Positions 1 through 9,250 of a DNA stretch of 46,855 bases are shown in pieces. The position numbers and the translations under genes are program-made. This stretch comes from Clostridia bacterium (GTDB lineage Bacteria > Bacillota > Clostridia > TANB77 > CAG-508). The notes below the pieces were generated by a model. That model did no database searches and was not told the DNA's origin. It worked only from the letters and a program-made list of their open reading frames with translations. The stretch's first letter is position 1. Every line of letters starts with the position of its first letter. The stretch spans positions 1 to 46,855 of the forward strand of contig JAFTJF010000002.1 in the NCBI GenBank assembly GCA_017456555.1, read 5' to 3'.

Positions 1-105
1 GAATTTATAAAAGATATAATCAAAGATAATAATGAATATAGACCAAGTTATGCTTTAAATTATAAAACCCCAATTGAATATAAAATTCAATTAGGGTTTA
101 AATAA
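1..105 (+). CDS. IS3-family transposase orfB (integrase core), C-terminal fragment
   Basis: Reading frame 1 is open from the first base to a TAA at 103-105, giving the last 34 residues of a protein. The segment YRPSYALNYKTPIEY matches the conserved C-terminal block of IS3/IS150-type DDE integrase-core transposases (usual form YNxxRPHxALxxxTPxEY). The catalytic D, D and E residues lie upstream of the window. Whether the full copy is intact cannot be seen. The tail shows no frameshift. Confidence 0.8.
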   Translation, partial: EFIKDIIKDNNEYRPSYALNYKTPIEYKIQLGFK

Positions 106-140
106 GTGTTTTTTGTGTCTACTTTTTGTTGACTAGTTCA
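1..140 (+). mobile_element. Right end of an IS3-family insertion sequence (truncated by window)
   Basis: The element consists of the transposase tail (1-105) followed by a terminal sequence at about 115-140 that reads GTGTCTACTTTTTGTTGACT and ends in CA near 139-140. Ends of the type TGTCTACTTTTTGTTGAC, just downstream of orfB, are typical of IS3-family (IS150-like) elements. The left end and most of the transposase lie outside the window, so the mate inverted repeat and target duplication cannot be checked. The exact last base is an inference. Confidence 0.75.
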
Positions 141-154
141 TTATACCGGTGGAT

Positions 155-180
155 AATTATTATATTTATAAATAATAATT
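155..180. repeat. AT-rich 9-bp hairpin downstream of the IS end
   Basis: AATTATTAT (155-163) and ATAATAATT (172-180) are perfect inverted repeats around an 8-nt loop. There is no T-run after it, so it is not a clear terminator. The rest of 141-285 is AT-rich and shows no gene. Confidence 0.4.
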
Positions 181-285
181 TGTAGATTAGATATAAAATT
201 GTGGCAATTTTAATAAGAGTTCTATAAATTATTATTTAATTTACTTAGTTCACTAAAATTTCACAAAATGGTAAAATTAAATTCC

Positions 286-314
286 TTGATTAAAGAATTT
301 TAATAATATATAAT
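286..314 (+). promoter_or_regulatory. Sigma-A-type promoter of the transketolase operon
   Basis: TTGATT (286-291) is followed after 17 bp by TATAAT (309-314). It lies about 55 bp upstream of the tkt start codon, whose ribosome site is AAAGGAG at 354-360. Confidence 0.7.
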
Positions 315-368
315 GAACTTGCTTATATTAAATAAGATTAAGAATTAAAACGTAAAGGAGAATGAATT

Positions 369-1193
369 ATGATTGATTCTGTTGAACTACAAAATTTACA
401 AGAAAAAGCAAAGAATATTAGAAAAAATATTATTGAAGTTGTTTATAATGCTGCATCTGGGCACCCAGGTGGATCATTATCAATAGCTGATATTTTATCA
501 GTATTATATTTTAAAGAATTAAATATAGATGTAAATAATCCAAAAGACGAAAATAGAGATAGAGTTGTTTTATCAAAAGGACATTGCGCTCCTGCTTTAT
601 ACTCAGCATTAGCTGAAAAAGGATTTTTGCCAAAAGAAGATTTAAAAACAGTTAGAAAATTAAATAGTTATCTTCAAGGTCATCCAGATATGAAACATAC
701 AAATGGTGTTGATATGACATCTGGTTCTTTAGGACAAGGTCTATCAATTGCAAATGGTATGGCATTAGCTGGAAAATTAGATAATAAAGATTATAGAGTT
801 TATTGTATTTGTGGAGATGGAGAAATTCAAGAAGGCCAAATCTGGGAAGCTGCAATGAGCTCAAGCCATTATAAATTAGATAATATTTGTGTGATTGTTG
901 ACAACAATAATTTACAAATAGATGGAAGTGTTGATAATGTAATGAATCCATATCCAATAGATAAAAAATTTGAAAGCTTTGGATTTAATGTAGTAGTTAT
1001 AGATGGACATAACATAAATGAAATTATAGATGCATTTGAAAAGGCAAGACAAACAAAAGGAAAACCAACTGCAATTATAGCAAGAACAACAAAAGGAAAA
1101 GGAGTTTCATATATGGAAAACCAAGCCGGATGGCACGGAAAAGCTCCAAAAGAAGAAGAGTACAAAATTGCGATGGAAGAATTAGGAATGTAG
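369..1193 (+). CDS. Transketolase, N-terminal (thiamine-diphosphate-binding) subunit
   Basis: The 274-residue protein is the ThDP-binding half of a split transketolase, which moves two-carbon ketol units between sugar phosphates in the non-oxidative pentose phosphate pathway in the cytoplasm. Visible motifs are SGHPGGS (30-36), a LSKGHCAPALY block, and the ThDP-binding signature starting GDG (149-151) and ending NN near 179-181. The length fits split N-subunits of Clostridia and Archaea rather than the roughly 660-residue fused enzyme. The ATG at 369 sits 8 nt after AAAGGAG. The C-terminal half follows after 10 nt, so the two are co-translated from one operon. No truncation is seen. Confidence 0.95.
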   Translation: MIDSVELQNLQEKAKNIRKNIIEVVYNAASGHPGGSLSIADILSVLYFKELNIDVNNPKDENRDRVVLSKGHCAPALYSALAEKGFLPKEDLKTVRKLNSYLQGHPDMKHTNGVDMTSGSLGQGLSIANGMALAGKLDNKDYRVYCICGDGEIQEGQIWEAAMSSSHYKLDNICVIVDNNNLQIDGSVDNVMNPYPIDKKFESFGFNVVVIDGHNINEIIDAFEKARQTKGKPTAIIARTTKGKGVSYMENQAGWHGKAPKEEEYKIAMEELGM

Positions 1194-1203
1194 GAGGTTT
1201 ATT

Positions 1204-2133
1204 ATGGATTTTGAAAATAAAAAAGCAACAAGACAAAGCTATGGAGAAGCTTTAGTAGAACTTGGAAAAGAAAATAAAGATGTTGTAGTTTTAGATGCAG
1301 ATTTAGCAGGTGCTACAAAAACAAATATGTTTGCAAAAGAATTTCCAAAGAGATTTTTTGATATGGGAATTGCAGAACAAGACATGGTAGCAACAGCAGC
1401 AGGATTTTCAACATGCGGAAAAATACCATTTGCAAGTACATTTGCAGTATTTGCAACAGGAAGAGCATATGATCAAATAAGAAATAGTATATGTTATCCA
1501 AATTTAAATGTAAAAATATGTGCAACTCACTGTGGAATCACTGTTGGAGAAGATGGTGCAACACACCAAATGCTTGAAGACATTAACTTAATGAGAGGAT
1601 TACCAAATATGACAGTAATTTCACCAGCAGATGATGTTGAAGCTAGATGGGCTGTAAAAGAAGCTGCAAAAGTAAATGGACCAGTTTATATAAGATTTGG
1701 AAGAGCTGCAACACCAGTAATCCATGAAACAGATGGAAAACTAGAATTAGGAAAAGCAATTCAATTTGGAGAAGGAACCGACGCTACAGTATTTGCAACT
1801 GGAATAATGGTAGCAGAAGCTTTAAAGGCAAAAGAAGAATTGGAAAAAGAAGGAATCAATATAAGAGTTGTAGATATCCACACAATAAAACCAATTGATT
1901 CAGAAATGATTATAAAATGTGCTAAAGAAACTAAAAAATTAATATCAATAGAAGAACATAGCATAATTGGTGGATTAGGCTCTGCCGTAGCAGAAGTTCT
2001 TGTTGAAAATTGTCCAGCAAAACTTACTCGAATGGGAATTAAAGACACATTTGGAAAATCAGGAAATGCATCAGAACTTTTAAAATATTTTGGATTAACA
2101 AGTAAAGAAATTATTGAAGAAGTGAAAAAATAA
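1204..2133 (+). CDS. Transketolase, C-terminal (pyrimidine-binding) subunit
   Basis: This 309-residue protein carries the pyrimidine-binding and C-terminal domains of transketolase and should assemble with the preceding subunit. The MGIAEQDM block (54-61) contains the catalytic glutamate E58, which activates the thiamine ring. The block AGFSTCGKIPFASTFA and the IRFGRAATPV segment are typical of this family and of the related DXS/pyruvate dehydrogenase E1-beta fold. Fusion-length transketolase would place this half directly after the N-subunit, as found here. The start ATG has AGGAGG 5 nt upstream, right after the previous stop codon. The operon ends at the terminator at 2295-2331. Confidence 0.95.
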   Translation: MDFENKKATRQSYGEALVELGKENKDVVVLDADLAGATKTNMFAKEFPKRFFDMGIAEQDMVATAAGFSTCGKIPFASTFAVFATGRAYDQIRNSICYPNLNVKICATHCGITVGEDGATHQMLEDINLMRGLPNMTVISPADDVEARWAVKEAAKVNGPVYIRFGRAATPVIHETDGKLELGKAIQFGEGTDATVFATGIMVAEALKAKEELEKEGINIRVVDIHTIKPIDSEMIIKCAKETKKLISIEEHSIIGGLGSAVAEVLVENCPAKLTRMGIKDTFGKSGNASELLKYFGLTSKEIIEEVKK

Positions 2134-2294
2134 GGAAAAGTAAGATTAAGATAAATATTTAATGCGAGTTGTTATATAAAATACAAAATAGATTGATTAT
2201 ATGAAACATTTAAATATAAAATTGACGAGAAAAATAAAATAAAAATTCTAGCGAATTTCAGAAAATTTAGTCAAATTTTAAGGAAAAAATAGCA

Positions 2295-2331
2295 AAAAAA
2301 GGTAACAATGTAAAATATTGTTATCTTTTTT
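2295..2331 (+). terminator. Rho-independent terminator of the transketolase operon
   Basis: AAAAAAGGTAACAAT (2295-2309) pairs with ATTGTTATCTTTTTT (2317-2331) with one G-U pair, and the stem ends in a T-run. The interval 2134-2294 is otherwise AT-rich and empty of genes. Confidence 0.85.
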
Positions 2332-2350
2332 GTTACAAATCGATTTTTTG

Positions 2351-2379
2351 TTGAAAAATAAGGCAATAAATGTTATAAT
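2351..2379 (+). promoter_or_regulatory. Sigma-A-type promoter of the giant hydrolase unit
   Basis: TTGAAA (2351-2356) and TATAAT (2374-2379) are separated by 17 bp. Transcription should begin near 2386. That leaves an ATG at 2394 almost leaderless and favours the start at 2421. Confidence 0.8.
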
Positions 2380-2420
2380 ATAATTATATAAAAATGTTTA
2401 AAAGTAAGGAATTAATGCGT

Positions 2421-5400
2421 ATGAGTGAGAATCAAAATCCAAATGGAAGCCAATTAAACGATACAACTGCACCAAGTACAAATGTCGGTGGAGGTATAAA
2501 AAATGCTGCTGGAAATGCGTTTAATGCAGTAAAAAATAAATTTGGTAAAAAAGTTGGCGGAAAAGTAATGAAAAAACTTGGAATGAAAGCTGCTGGAAGC
2601 GCTGCTAAATTATCTTTAGCGGCTCCTTTAGCTACGGTTTTATTCTGGGTTTTTGTTGTTATTGTCGCCTTAATATTATTGATTGGTATAATAATGTTTA
2701 TAGTAACTATGCCAGGTATGATGATGGATAAATTAAAAGATTTGGCAGAAGGTATAGCTGATGCTTGGCTTGCTTGGTGGGGGGCTGATGCTTCAGAACA
2801 AGTAAGTGACGAGAAAATTTATGAAACATTAGATTATATAGAAGATATGGGATTTGACTTAAAAGGTTATGGATTTTTAACTGGTTATAAAGGCGATGAC
2901 GATGTTGACGATTTAACATCTGCACAAACTGAGGCTGGATATTCAGTGGATGATGCTGTGGGAGTTATAAGAGATTCGGAAAATAACATAATATTAGCTG
3001 ATAGTGATTTTGTTCTTGCTTATCTATCATCTGAAAACTATATATATACAATTAAAAACTTCAACTTAAAAGGTGTAAATGCTTGGCACGGATTTTGGTC
3101 TCGTGTTGGTGCGTTATTCTCTGATAGTATGAAGCAAAGAACTGGTATGTTGGTTCTTAAACATGAAGGTGGAGATGGAATTGGTGATGTATCAGATGAT
3201 TTGTATGATTCTTTTGAAAGAGGTCATATAAAAGCGGATCCTAGTTCAAAAAGTTTGGAAATCAAAAAAGGTTGGACTAATGGTAAAATGAAATTTAGTT
3301 TAGATGGTTGGACTGGAAGATATGGTATGCCTTTAGACTTTTTGGTTTCTATTCAAACAGCAACATTTATGCCGGATTTGGCTTATGATATGACTCAAAA
3401 TTTCAATACAGAAGTTAATATTTTACTACATGAATCTACAGGTGATCTTGTTGGATGTTATAAAACTGATGCTGGAACTTACATAAAATATGAAGATATA
3501 AGTTATGCTATAAATGGTGTTTCTGGAAGAGGTTTATCAAATATAATTTCAGAAATAGATGAATGGGGATTAAGTAAAGCAGAAGCTACAAAATTATTGG
3601 AATTTGGAATTATTCCGTCAGGACATAATCCACCAACTTGTGGTTGTGAAGTAACTATCTCTCCAACAATTGGTAATGGAATGGTATTGGAAACTGAAGT
3701 TGATGATAAAGGTACTGAAACAGCAGATGATGATGAGACAAAATATTATTATGAATACTATAATACAGAAACTGCTACATGGGAAAAAATTTATGTGGAA
3801 GACGAAACGGCTATTGTACAAAAAGAAGCGTTATCAAAGATTGGTGGTGGTTGTAAAGAATATTTAAAAGCTGTTGTAAAATATACAGATGCAAACAACA
3901 AATGGTCTTATGAAACATATACTCCATATATAGAAAAAGTAACAGATCACTGGTATAGAGATGTGTATTTTATTAGTAATAGTTCAGTAAAATCATTTGT
4001 TGATTATGATTACGATTATGAATCAGTTATGAAAGAAAGATGGACTTTATATGAGAAATATACTGCTGAAGAATCAGCAAAAGGAACATATAAATATAAT
4101 CCGGAAAAAGCTGGTCAAGAGATATTACTAGTTATTGATGAAAATGGAAAATATAAAGAAGAAAATGGAACTTATGTAGTTTTTGATGGAACAATAGAAG
4201 ATGCAAATCCTTCAATTTTATATCAAAAAGTTGGAGATAAATATGAAAAATTAGAAGAATCTTTTGAAGACGCAAAAGAAGCGGGGATAACAGTATATAG
4301 AAAATCATCTGATGGAACTTATGTAATTCATGAAGGAGATATAGCAGTTTCTAAAAAAGCAGTAACTATAAATATTGCAGATAAATTTGAAGATTTAAAT
4401 TGGAATGATTTAGGTGGTGGTGTTTATTCAGCATATTCACCTGATGAAACTCAACTTTCAGATTGGCAACAACCACTGAAAGCAGGGGTTGCAGATTATG
4501 ATGATGCAAATAATAATGTAAGGTCTGCAATGAGTAGAATATATGTAGAAGTAAAAATAGGAGTTGTTAATCAAACTGGTGAGGGCCAAAGAACTGAAAC
4601 AAATTCGAAAATAAAGAAAATGTTTTTACAAAATAATTACTTTAGATATGATGGAAGTACTGAGACTGCAGAAATTATTACTGCGTTGAGAGATAAGATA
4701 TATGAAGATAGAAAAGCAGATGATTCTGAGGCAGCAAAATATGGACCGTTAACGGATGAAGAATTAGAAAAAGAATATACAATAACATATGGCACAGATG
4801 AGGATCAAAAGACGGAAATACATAAAGTTAGAGATTATGCTGGAAAATTAGAAGTTTTAACACAAGATGCGTTAAATGCGTTTAGTATGTTAGAAAACAC
4901 TCATACATTAGATGCTGATTATATATACAGAGATTTTAAAGAATTAATAGTAGAACTTGGATATTTTGAGAAAGAAGAGTTGACTGATGAAACCCCTAGA
5001 TTACTACAATTCCCAGTACCATCAATTGGTTCTGCTGAATACCCAGCAAGAAGTATTGATAAGAGAACTAATGAACTTGGAACAATGATTCACTCAAAAT
5101 ATGATATAGATACTAATGAAGAATATATAACATTAGATATTGAAGCAAGTGAAATTGGAGATTTAGATGAAGAAGGAACAACTTCAACAGAAGAACCTAT
5201 TGCAAATGCAGGGGCTTCTGCAACATCTATAAGTGAAAGTCAAATTACAAGAGTTGCTGAAGGAAGAGTGTCTTTATCTTCAAATTCAATTAATATGTCT
5301 GAAGTTGGAGCAATTGATGGAGCAACTAAAAAAGCACAACAAGTTACAGTTGATGAATTTTTAAAATCAACTAGAGAAATGTGCGAATATATTAATGAAG

Positions 5401-7790
5401 TTGGATATGATTATTGTGTTATGTGTATTCCTGGTGAAAGCAAAAATGGAGATACTTGTACATGTTCTCAAACTTGTATAGATCAATTTGAGTCAACTGG
5501 TAAATGTTTAAAACTTATTGGTTCGGGATGTTCATGCAAAGCTAACCATTGTAAACACTCTATACATGATAATGACTGTCATTTAGCTCTTGATTTTGAA
5601 TCTTCAAAAGGAGATGGAAAGAATAATTTCTGTTGCGATAGATTAGTAAAATGGGCATTACAAAATGTTGGATTAATTTCAAAATCCGGAGGAGCTGGAG
5701 GAGCAGATAACTTAGGTAACTATATTAGAGATGAATTAGGGGCAAAAGAAATAGCAAAAGGTGAGCCATTAAAAGAAGGAGATATTTTATGTTCTTCAGG
5801 ACATATTGAGATTGTAGGTGAAAAGAAAGATGGTGCTTTTGTACAATATAATGGTGGACATGAAGTTCCTGTTGGAGCAGTAGAGGGACAATCTGGATCA
5901 AGTATAGGATTACAAACAGAAGCTGATTCTTGGAGTTGGGCTGAACGTGTACTTAGATTACCATGGTCACAAGCGGAAGATGCAATATATGAAGGTTTTG
6001 AAGGTAATGAAGCTGTAGTGTCTCCTGTAACAGGTATTTTAATAGATTATGGAACATATAATAGAGAAGATGATGAAAAAAGAGAAAATGTCGATTTAAA
6101 ATATGGACCATCTGTAAAAATTCACTTAGATGAAGAAGGAAATGTAGAAAGTGTAGAATCAAATACAACAGAAAATACTTCAAATAATACTGAAACAGAA
6201 AATACAGATTCAACAACTCAAACCACAACTGAGGAATTTTATGAACCAACATATGATGAAGTTGGATATGCTGTAATAAGAGTTATGTCAAAAGAAGATT
6301 TTGAATATTTAGAATCAAATATCGAATCATATTGGTCTTCATTTAATGATGAACAAGGATTACTAGATAATAGTGGTGTTTTCCATGATGAATTAACAAC
6401 AGAAGAAAAGTTAAAAGAATTATTGGACTCAACAACAACAAATGGATTTTTAGCAGAAACAATATATGGATATAAGGAATTTGCTGAATTATATTCTACA
6501 TATGGTGTGTATATAAACTCAACACCAGATGATGATGAAGATGAGGATAATAATGTAGAAACAGTTAAGAAATTAATTTCAGGATATACAATATTTATAG
6601 ATGGATTTAAATGTGAACTTCCAGATGAAAACTTTGTTGATACAAATGAAGATGGAAGCATAGCTGATGAAGAAGGAAAACCAAGTGGTAAAGCACTAAC
6701 AATTGATACATTTAGAATTTCTCCTGATAATATTAAAGATACTGATCAATTGACACAAGCTCAAAAAGATGAGAATGAAATGATACAAACACAATATGAA
6801 ACACCTGATGAATACAAACTTGCAAGTAAGAGTGCAACTGAAAGATTAAATGTAGAAGAAGTTATTAAATCTGATGCATATTATGCTATGGAAGTTGGAG
6901 ATCTTATTTATATTAAAGAAGGTACAGTAATAGGTAGAACCTATACAGATAGAGAAGTTGTTGAAGATTTAAGAGATGGTGAAAAACTTGAAGATTACAA
7001 AATTTCAATGACCAAAACAGAAGAAGAACTTGAGTCTGAAGATTACGTATTTGAAGATAAATTGATAGGTAACTATTTAAGAGTAATAATGCAAGAAACT
7101 GGAAATACTACGGTAGTAGAAGATGTTGAAAATTATATGAAATTAGATGAGGTTACACAATCTGGAGATCAAGAATATCAATTTAGAGAAGGCGATTTAG
7201 AAATATTAGCAGATGCTATACATCATGAAGGTTGTGGAGCATATTGTGCTAGTTTACTTGGAACTTCAGGTAAAGAGGATGAGTTATACTTGGCAAAAAG
7301 TGTAGGATTTACGATAATTAATAAATTAAATACAGATAGTGGATTTACACCAGATTATAATGACCCAAGTGAATTATGGGATAGCGCACAATCACCGTTA
7401 TATAATCTATTATGTAGAATTCCTAGTGCGGATAGATATCAAGTTCAAGCTGATGAATATGGATTTACAACAGGACGTACCGGTGGATGGTATGCAATTG
7501 CTCCTGGATTGAGGCATCGTATAGAAATTGATGAACTTGAGTATTGCGATACATGTTTTGAAGCAGCTGAATATATAAAAGAAAATGATTCGATGAATCA
7601 TAAAAATAACGGAGAATTTGGAACAGATTTCGCTCTTGGAGAAGGTATGCCACATACTTGTTGGGAACAAGGAGCTGGTTATAATGGAACTTCTAGAATA
7701 TGGGTTTATTGTGATTCAAATAAAAATGGTGTAAAAGATACAGAATGTACAGATGATGGCGATTTCTACTTATTTGATACAGCAGAGTAA
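2421..7790 (+). CDS. Giant membrane-anchored protein with two peptidoglycan-hydrolase-like domains
   Basis: About 1789 residues. A basic, Gly/Ala/Lys-rich N-terminus (about 25-70) precedes one membrane segment (about 72-99), so most of the chain should be outside. The central region is not recognised. Residues about 987-1055 hold eleven cysteines in about 70 residues. A CHAP/NlpC-P60-like domain follows: NNFCCDRLVKWAL with candidate nucleophile C1071 or C1072, then GHIEIVGE with H1128. A Thr/Asn-rich linker lies at about 1247-1273. The C-terminal part (about 1590-1720) resembles SleB-type cell wall hydrolases (LEILADAIHHEGCG, candidate E1603, then a long INK helix). The start at 2421 has AAGGA 10 nt upstream; ATGs at 2394 and 2415 are in frame but fit the promoter or ribosome site less well. 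VirB1-like conjugation hydrolases are an alternative, but no other transfer gene is present. Both domain calls are motif-level inference. Confidence 0.6.
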   Translation: MSENQNPNGSQLNDTTAPSTNVGGGIKNAAGNAFNAVKNKFGKKVGGKVMKKLGMKAAGSAAKLSLAAPLATVLFWVFVVIVALILLIGIIMFIVTMPGMMMDKLKDLAEGIADAWLAWWGADASEQVSDEKIYETLDYIEDMGFDLKGYGFLTGYKGDDDVDDLTSAQTEAGYSVDDAVGVIRDSENNIILADSDFVLAYLSSENYIYTIKNFNLKGVNAWHGFWSRVGALFSDSMKQRTGMLVLKHEGGDGIGDVSDDLYDSFERGHIKADPSSKSLEIKKGWTNGKMKFSLDGWTGRYGMPLDFLVSIQTATFMPDLAYDMTQNFNTEVNILLHESTGDLVGCYKTDAGTYIKYEDISYAINGVSGRGLSNIISEIDEWGLSKAEATKLLEFGIIPSGHNPPTCGCEVTISPTIGNGMVLETEVDDKGTETADDDETKYYYEYYNTETATWEKIYVEDETAIVQKEALSKIGGGCKEYLKAVVKYTDANNKWSYETYTPYIEKVTDHWYRDVYFISNSSVKSFVDYDYDYESVMKERWTLYEKYTAEESAKGTYKYNPEKAGQEILLVIDENGKYKEENGTYVVFDGTIEDANPSILYQKVGDKYEKLEESFEDAKEAGITVYRKSSDGTYVIHEGDIAVSKKAVTINIADKFEDLNWNDLGGGVYSAYSPDETQLSDWQQPLKAGVADYDDANNNVRSAMSRIYVEVKIGVVNQTGEGQRTETNSKIKKMFLQNNYFRYDGSTETAEIITALRDKIYEDRKADDSEAAKYGPLTDEELEKEYTITYGTDEDQKTEIHKVRDYAGKLEVLTQDALNAFSMLENTHTLDADYIYRDFKELIVELGYFEKEELTDETPRLLQFPVPSIGSAEYPARSIDKRTNELGTMIHSKYDIDTNEEYITLDIEASEIGDLDEEGTTSTEEPIANAGASATSISESQITRVAEGRVSLSSNSINMSEVGAIDGATKKAQQVTVDEFLKSTREMCEYINEVGYDYCVMCIPGESKNGDTCTCSQTCIDQFESTGKCLKLIGSGCSCKANHCKHSIHDNDCHLALDFESSKGDGKNNFCCDRLVKWALQNVGLISKSGGAGGADNLGNYIRDELGAKEIAKGEPLKEGDILCSSGHIEIVGEKKDGAFVQYNGGHEVPVGAVEGQSGSSIGLQTEADSWSWAERVLRLPWSQAEDAIYEGFEGNEAVVSPVTGILIDYGTYNREDDEKRENVDLKYGPSVKIHLDEEGNVESVESNTTENTSNNTETENTDSTTQTTTEEFYEPTYDEVGYAVIRVMSKEDFEYLESNIESYWSSFNDEQGLLDNSGVFHDELTTEEKLKELLDSTTTNGFLAETIYGYKEFAELYSTYGVYINSTPDDDEDEDNNVETVKKLISGYTIFIDGFKCELPDENFVDTNEDGSIADEEGKPSGKALTIDTFRISPDNIKDTDQLTQAQKDENEMIQTQYETPDEYKLASKSATERLNVEEVIKSDAYYAMEVGDLIYIKEGTVIGRTYTDREVVEDLRDGEKLEDYKISMTKTEEELESEDYVFEDKLIGNYLRVIMQETGNTTVVEDVENYMKLDEVTQSGDQEYQFREGDLEILADAIHHEGCGAYCASLLGTSGKEDELYLAKSVGFTIINKLNTDSGFTPDYNDPSELWDSAQSPLYNLLCRIPSADRYQVQADEYGFTTGRTGGWYAIAPGLRHRIEIDELEYCDTCFEAAEYIKENDSMNHKNNGEFGTDFALGEGMPHTCWEQGAGYNGTSRIWVYCDSNKNGVKDTECTDDGDFYLFDTAE

Positions 7791-7807
7791 AAAAAGGAAG
7801 GGTATTT

Positions 7808-8386
7808 ATGAATAAAAAAAAGATTGTTACAGGAATTATAATTTGCTTTATTTTATTAATTACATTAATTATATTAAATTTTCTAATGAAAGACGAAGAA
7901 CCAACTCAAATAGGATTGTCTATTGAAGGAAGGTCTGTTGAAGGACAATTATTATTAAGTGGAATAGGTGTATTCTCAGAAAAATATATTGGATTCTTAG
8001 AAACAAGTGAAATAACACAACGAATGCAAGAATTCGTAAAAAAAGACATACCAGAGTTGTATGAAAATATAAAAGCTTATGATGAGCAAGGATTAAAAAA
8101 ATATTATAATGAGAATAATCTAGAAATCGGAAATAAATTTGGACTTCTGAATGAAGATGAATTTATATCTTTTGCGAATATGATTAAAGAAACTGAGATT
8201 GATTTAAGTATATGGTATAAATTAAAAGTTGATAGAGAATCTTTTATTGTTCAAAGTGAAAATGCGAATTATGCATATGTTGAATTTGATGTGATATTTG
8301 AAGATGAACAAAAGATGAGATATTTCGTATATATAGCGAATGGAACAGCAGTGACACCAAAATATATTTTTGGAATTATAAAATAA
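7808..8386 (+). CDS. Small single-pass membrane protein, partner of the giant hydrolase
   Basis: The 192-residue product is not recognised. Residues about 5-27 form one strongly hydrophobic segment preceded by three lysines, so it is an anchor or uncleaved signal, with about 165 residues outside. The C-terminal half alternates helices and strands in a way that could be an NTF2-like or VirB8-like fold, but this is only a guess. It starts 18 nt after the giant gene with its own AAGGAAGGG site. It is closed off by the terminator at 8392-8431, so the two genes form a private transcription unit and probably act together at the envelope. Confidence 0.7.
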   Translation: MNKKKIVTGIIICFILLITLIILNFLMKDEEPTQIGLSIEGRSVEGQLLLSGIGVFSEKYIGFLETSEITQRMQEFVKKDIPELYENIKAYDEQGLKKYYNENNLEIGNKFGLLNEDEFISFANMIKETEIDLSIWYKLKVDRESFIVQSENANYAYVEFDVIFEDEQKMRYFVYIANGTAVTPKYIFGIIK

Positions 8387-8391
8387 TACTC

Positions 8392-8431
8392 AAAAAAACA
8401 CAAATACCTAAAATGGTATTTGTGTTTTTTT
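8392..8431 (+). terminator. Rho-independent terminator of the giant hydrolase unit
   Basis: A perfect 17-bp inverted repeat (8392-8408 with 8415-8431) encloses the loop TAAAAT. The stem's 3' arm ends in seven T. Confidence 0.95.
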
Positions 8432-8475
8432 GTTTAAAAGTAGGAAGAAAAATAACAAATAATAAGTAACTTCTA

Positions 8476-8504
8476 TTGATTTTTTTTACCTTTATTGATA
8501 TGAT
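8476..8504 (+). promoter_or_regulatory. Probable promoter of the ftsEX cluster
   Basis: TTGATT (8476-8481) and TATGAT (8499-8504) are 17 bp apart. A second candidate -10, TATAAA at 8512-8517, lacks a good -35, so the assignment is tentative. Confidence 0.45.
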
Positions 8505-8563
8505 GTGTTAGTATAAAAATATATTATGGGGAAAATTGCGAAAAGAAAGGTGCAAAAAATCTA

Positions 8564-9250
8564 ATGATAGAATTTAAAAATGTAAGTAAAATATATGATA
8601 CAGGTACAGAAGCGGTTCATAATGCTACATTCACAATCGATAAAGGTGAATTTGCATTTTTAGTTGGTTCTTCTGGATCTGGAAAATCAACTTTAATAAA
8701 ATTAATTTTAAAAGAAGAAGAAGCAACAAAAGGAAATATAATTATAAATGGAAAAGATATAACATTCTTAAAGCCAAAAAGAGTTCCATTTTTACGTAGA
8801 AGTATGGGAGTTGTTTTTCAAGACTTCAGATTACTTCCAGATAAAACAGTTTATGAAAATGTTGCTTTTGCAATGTATATTGTTAAAGCAACACCAAAAC
8901 ATATAAGAAGACAAGTTCCAATGGTACTTTCATTAGTTGGATTAAGTAATAAAGCAAAATGCTATCCAAATGAGTTATCAGGTGGAGAGCAACAAAGGGT
9001 TGCTTTAGCTAGAGCTTTAGTAAATAATCCATCAATGATTATTGCAGACGAGCCTACTGGAAACTTAGATCCAGAAACAGCTTGGGATATCATGAATTTA
9101 TTAAATGATATTAATGCAAGAGGAACGACAGTTGTTATGGCAACACATGCTAAAGATATAGTTGATGCTATGAAAAAAAGGGTTATACAAATTGATAAAG
9201 GTATAATCATAAGAGATGATAAAAAAGGTGGTTATAATAGTGAGATATAA
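8564..9250 (+). CDS. ftsE: Cell division ATP-binding protein FtsE
   Basis: The 228-residue ABC ATPase of the FtsEX complex uses ATP cycles on the cytoplasmic face to switch septal peptidoglycan hydrolases through FtsX. It shows Walker A GSSGSGKST (35-43), the FtsE-typical Q-loop region VVFQDFRLLPDKTVYENV, signature LSGGEQQR (138-145), Walker B MIIADEPTGNLD and the switch histidine in ATHAKDIV. Length matches the family. The reading frame overlaps ftsX by 11 nt, so the two are translationally coupled. Two M23 proteins and a CtpA protease follow in the same direction, the layout seen for FtsEX-PcsB in Gram-positive bacteria. Confidence 0.97.
   Translation: MIEFKNVSKIYDTGTEAVHNATFTIDKGEFAFLVGSSGSGKSTLIKLILKEEEATKGNIIINGKDITFLKPKRVPFLRRSMGVVFQDFRLLPDKTVYENVAFAMYIVKATPKHIRRQVPMVLSLVGLSNKAKCYPNELSGGEQQRVALARALVNNPSMIIADEPTGNLDPETAWDIMNLLNDINARGTTVVMATHAKDIVDAMKKRVIQIDKGIIIRDDKKGGYNSEI

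Noticed and set aside
2253-2267. CodY-box-like sequence GAATTTCAGAAAATT between tkt and the giant gene
   Set aside because: It matches the consensus in 13 of 15 positions but lies upstream of the tkt terminator, about 85 bp before the next promoter, in very AT-rich DNA where such matches arise by chance.
6239-6661. 140-codon reverse-strand frame inside the giant gene
   Set aside because: Serine-rich shadow of an acidic coding segment, no ribosome site; no sign of a real gene.
2421-8386. Conjugative or type IV secretion module
   Set aside because: The giant hydrolase resembles VirB1-like proteins only in general plan; no coupling protein, relaxase, VirB4 or VirB6 homologue is in the window.
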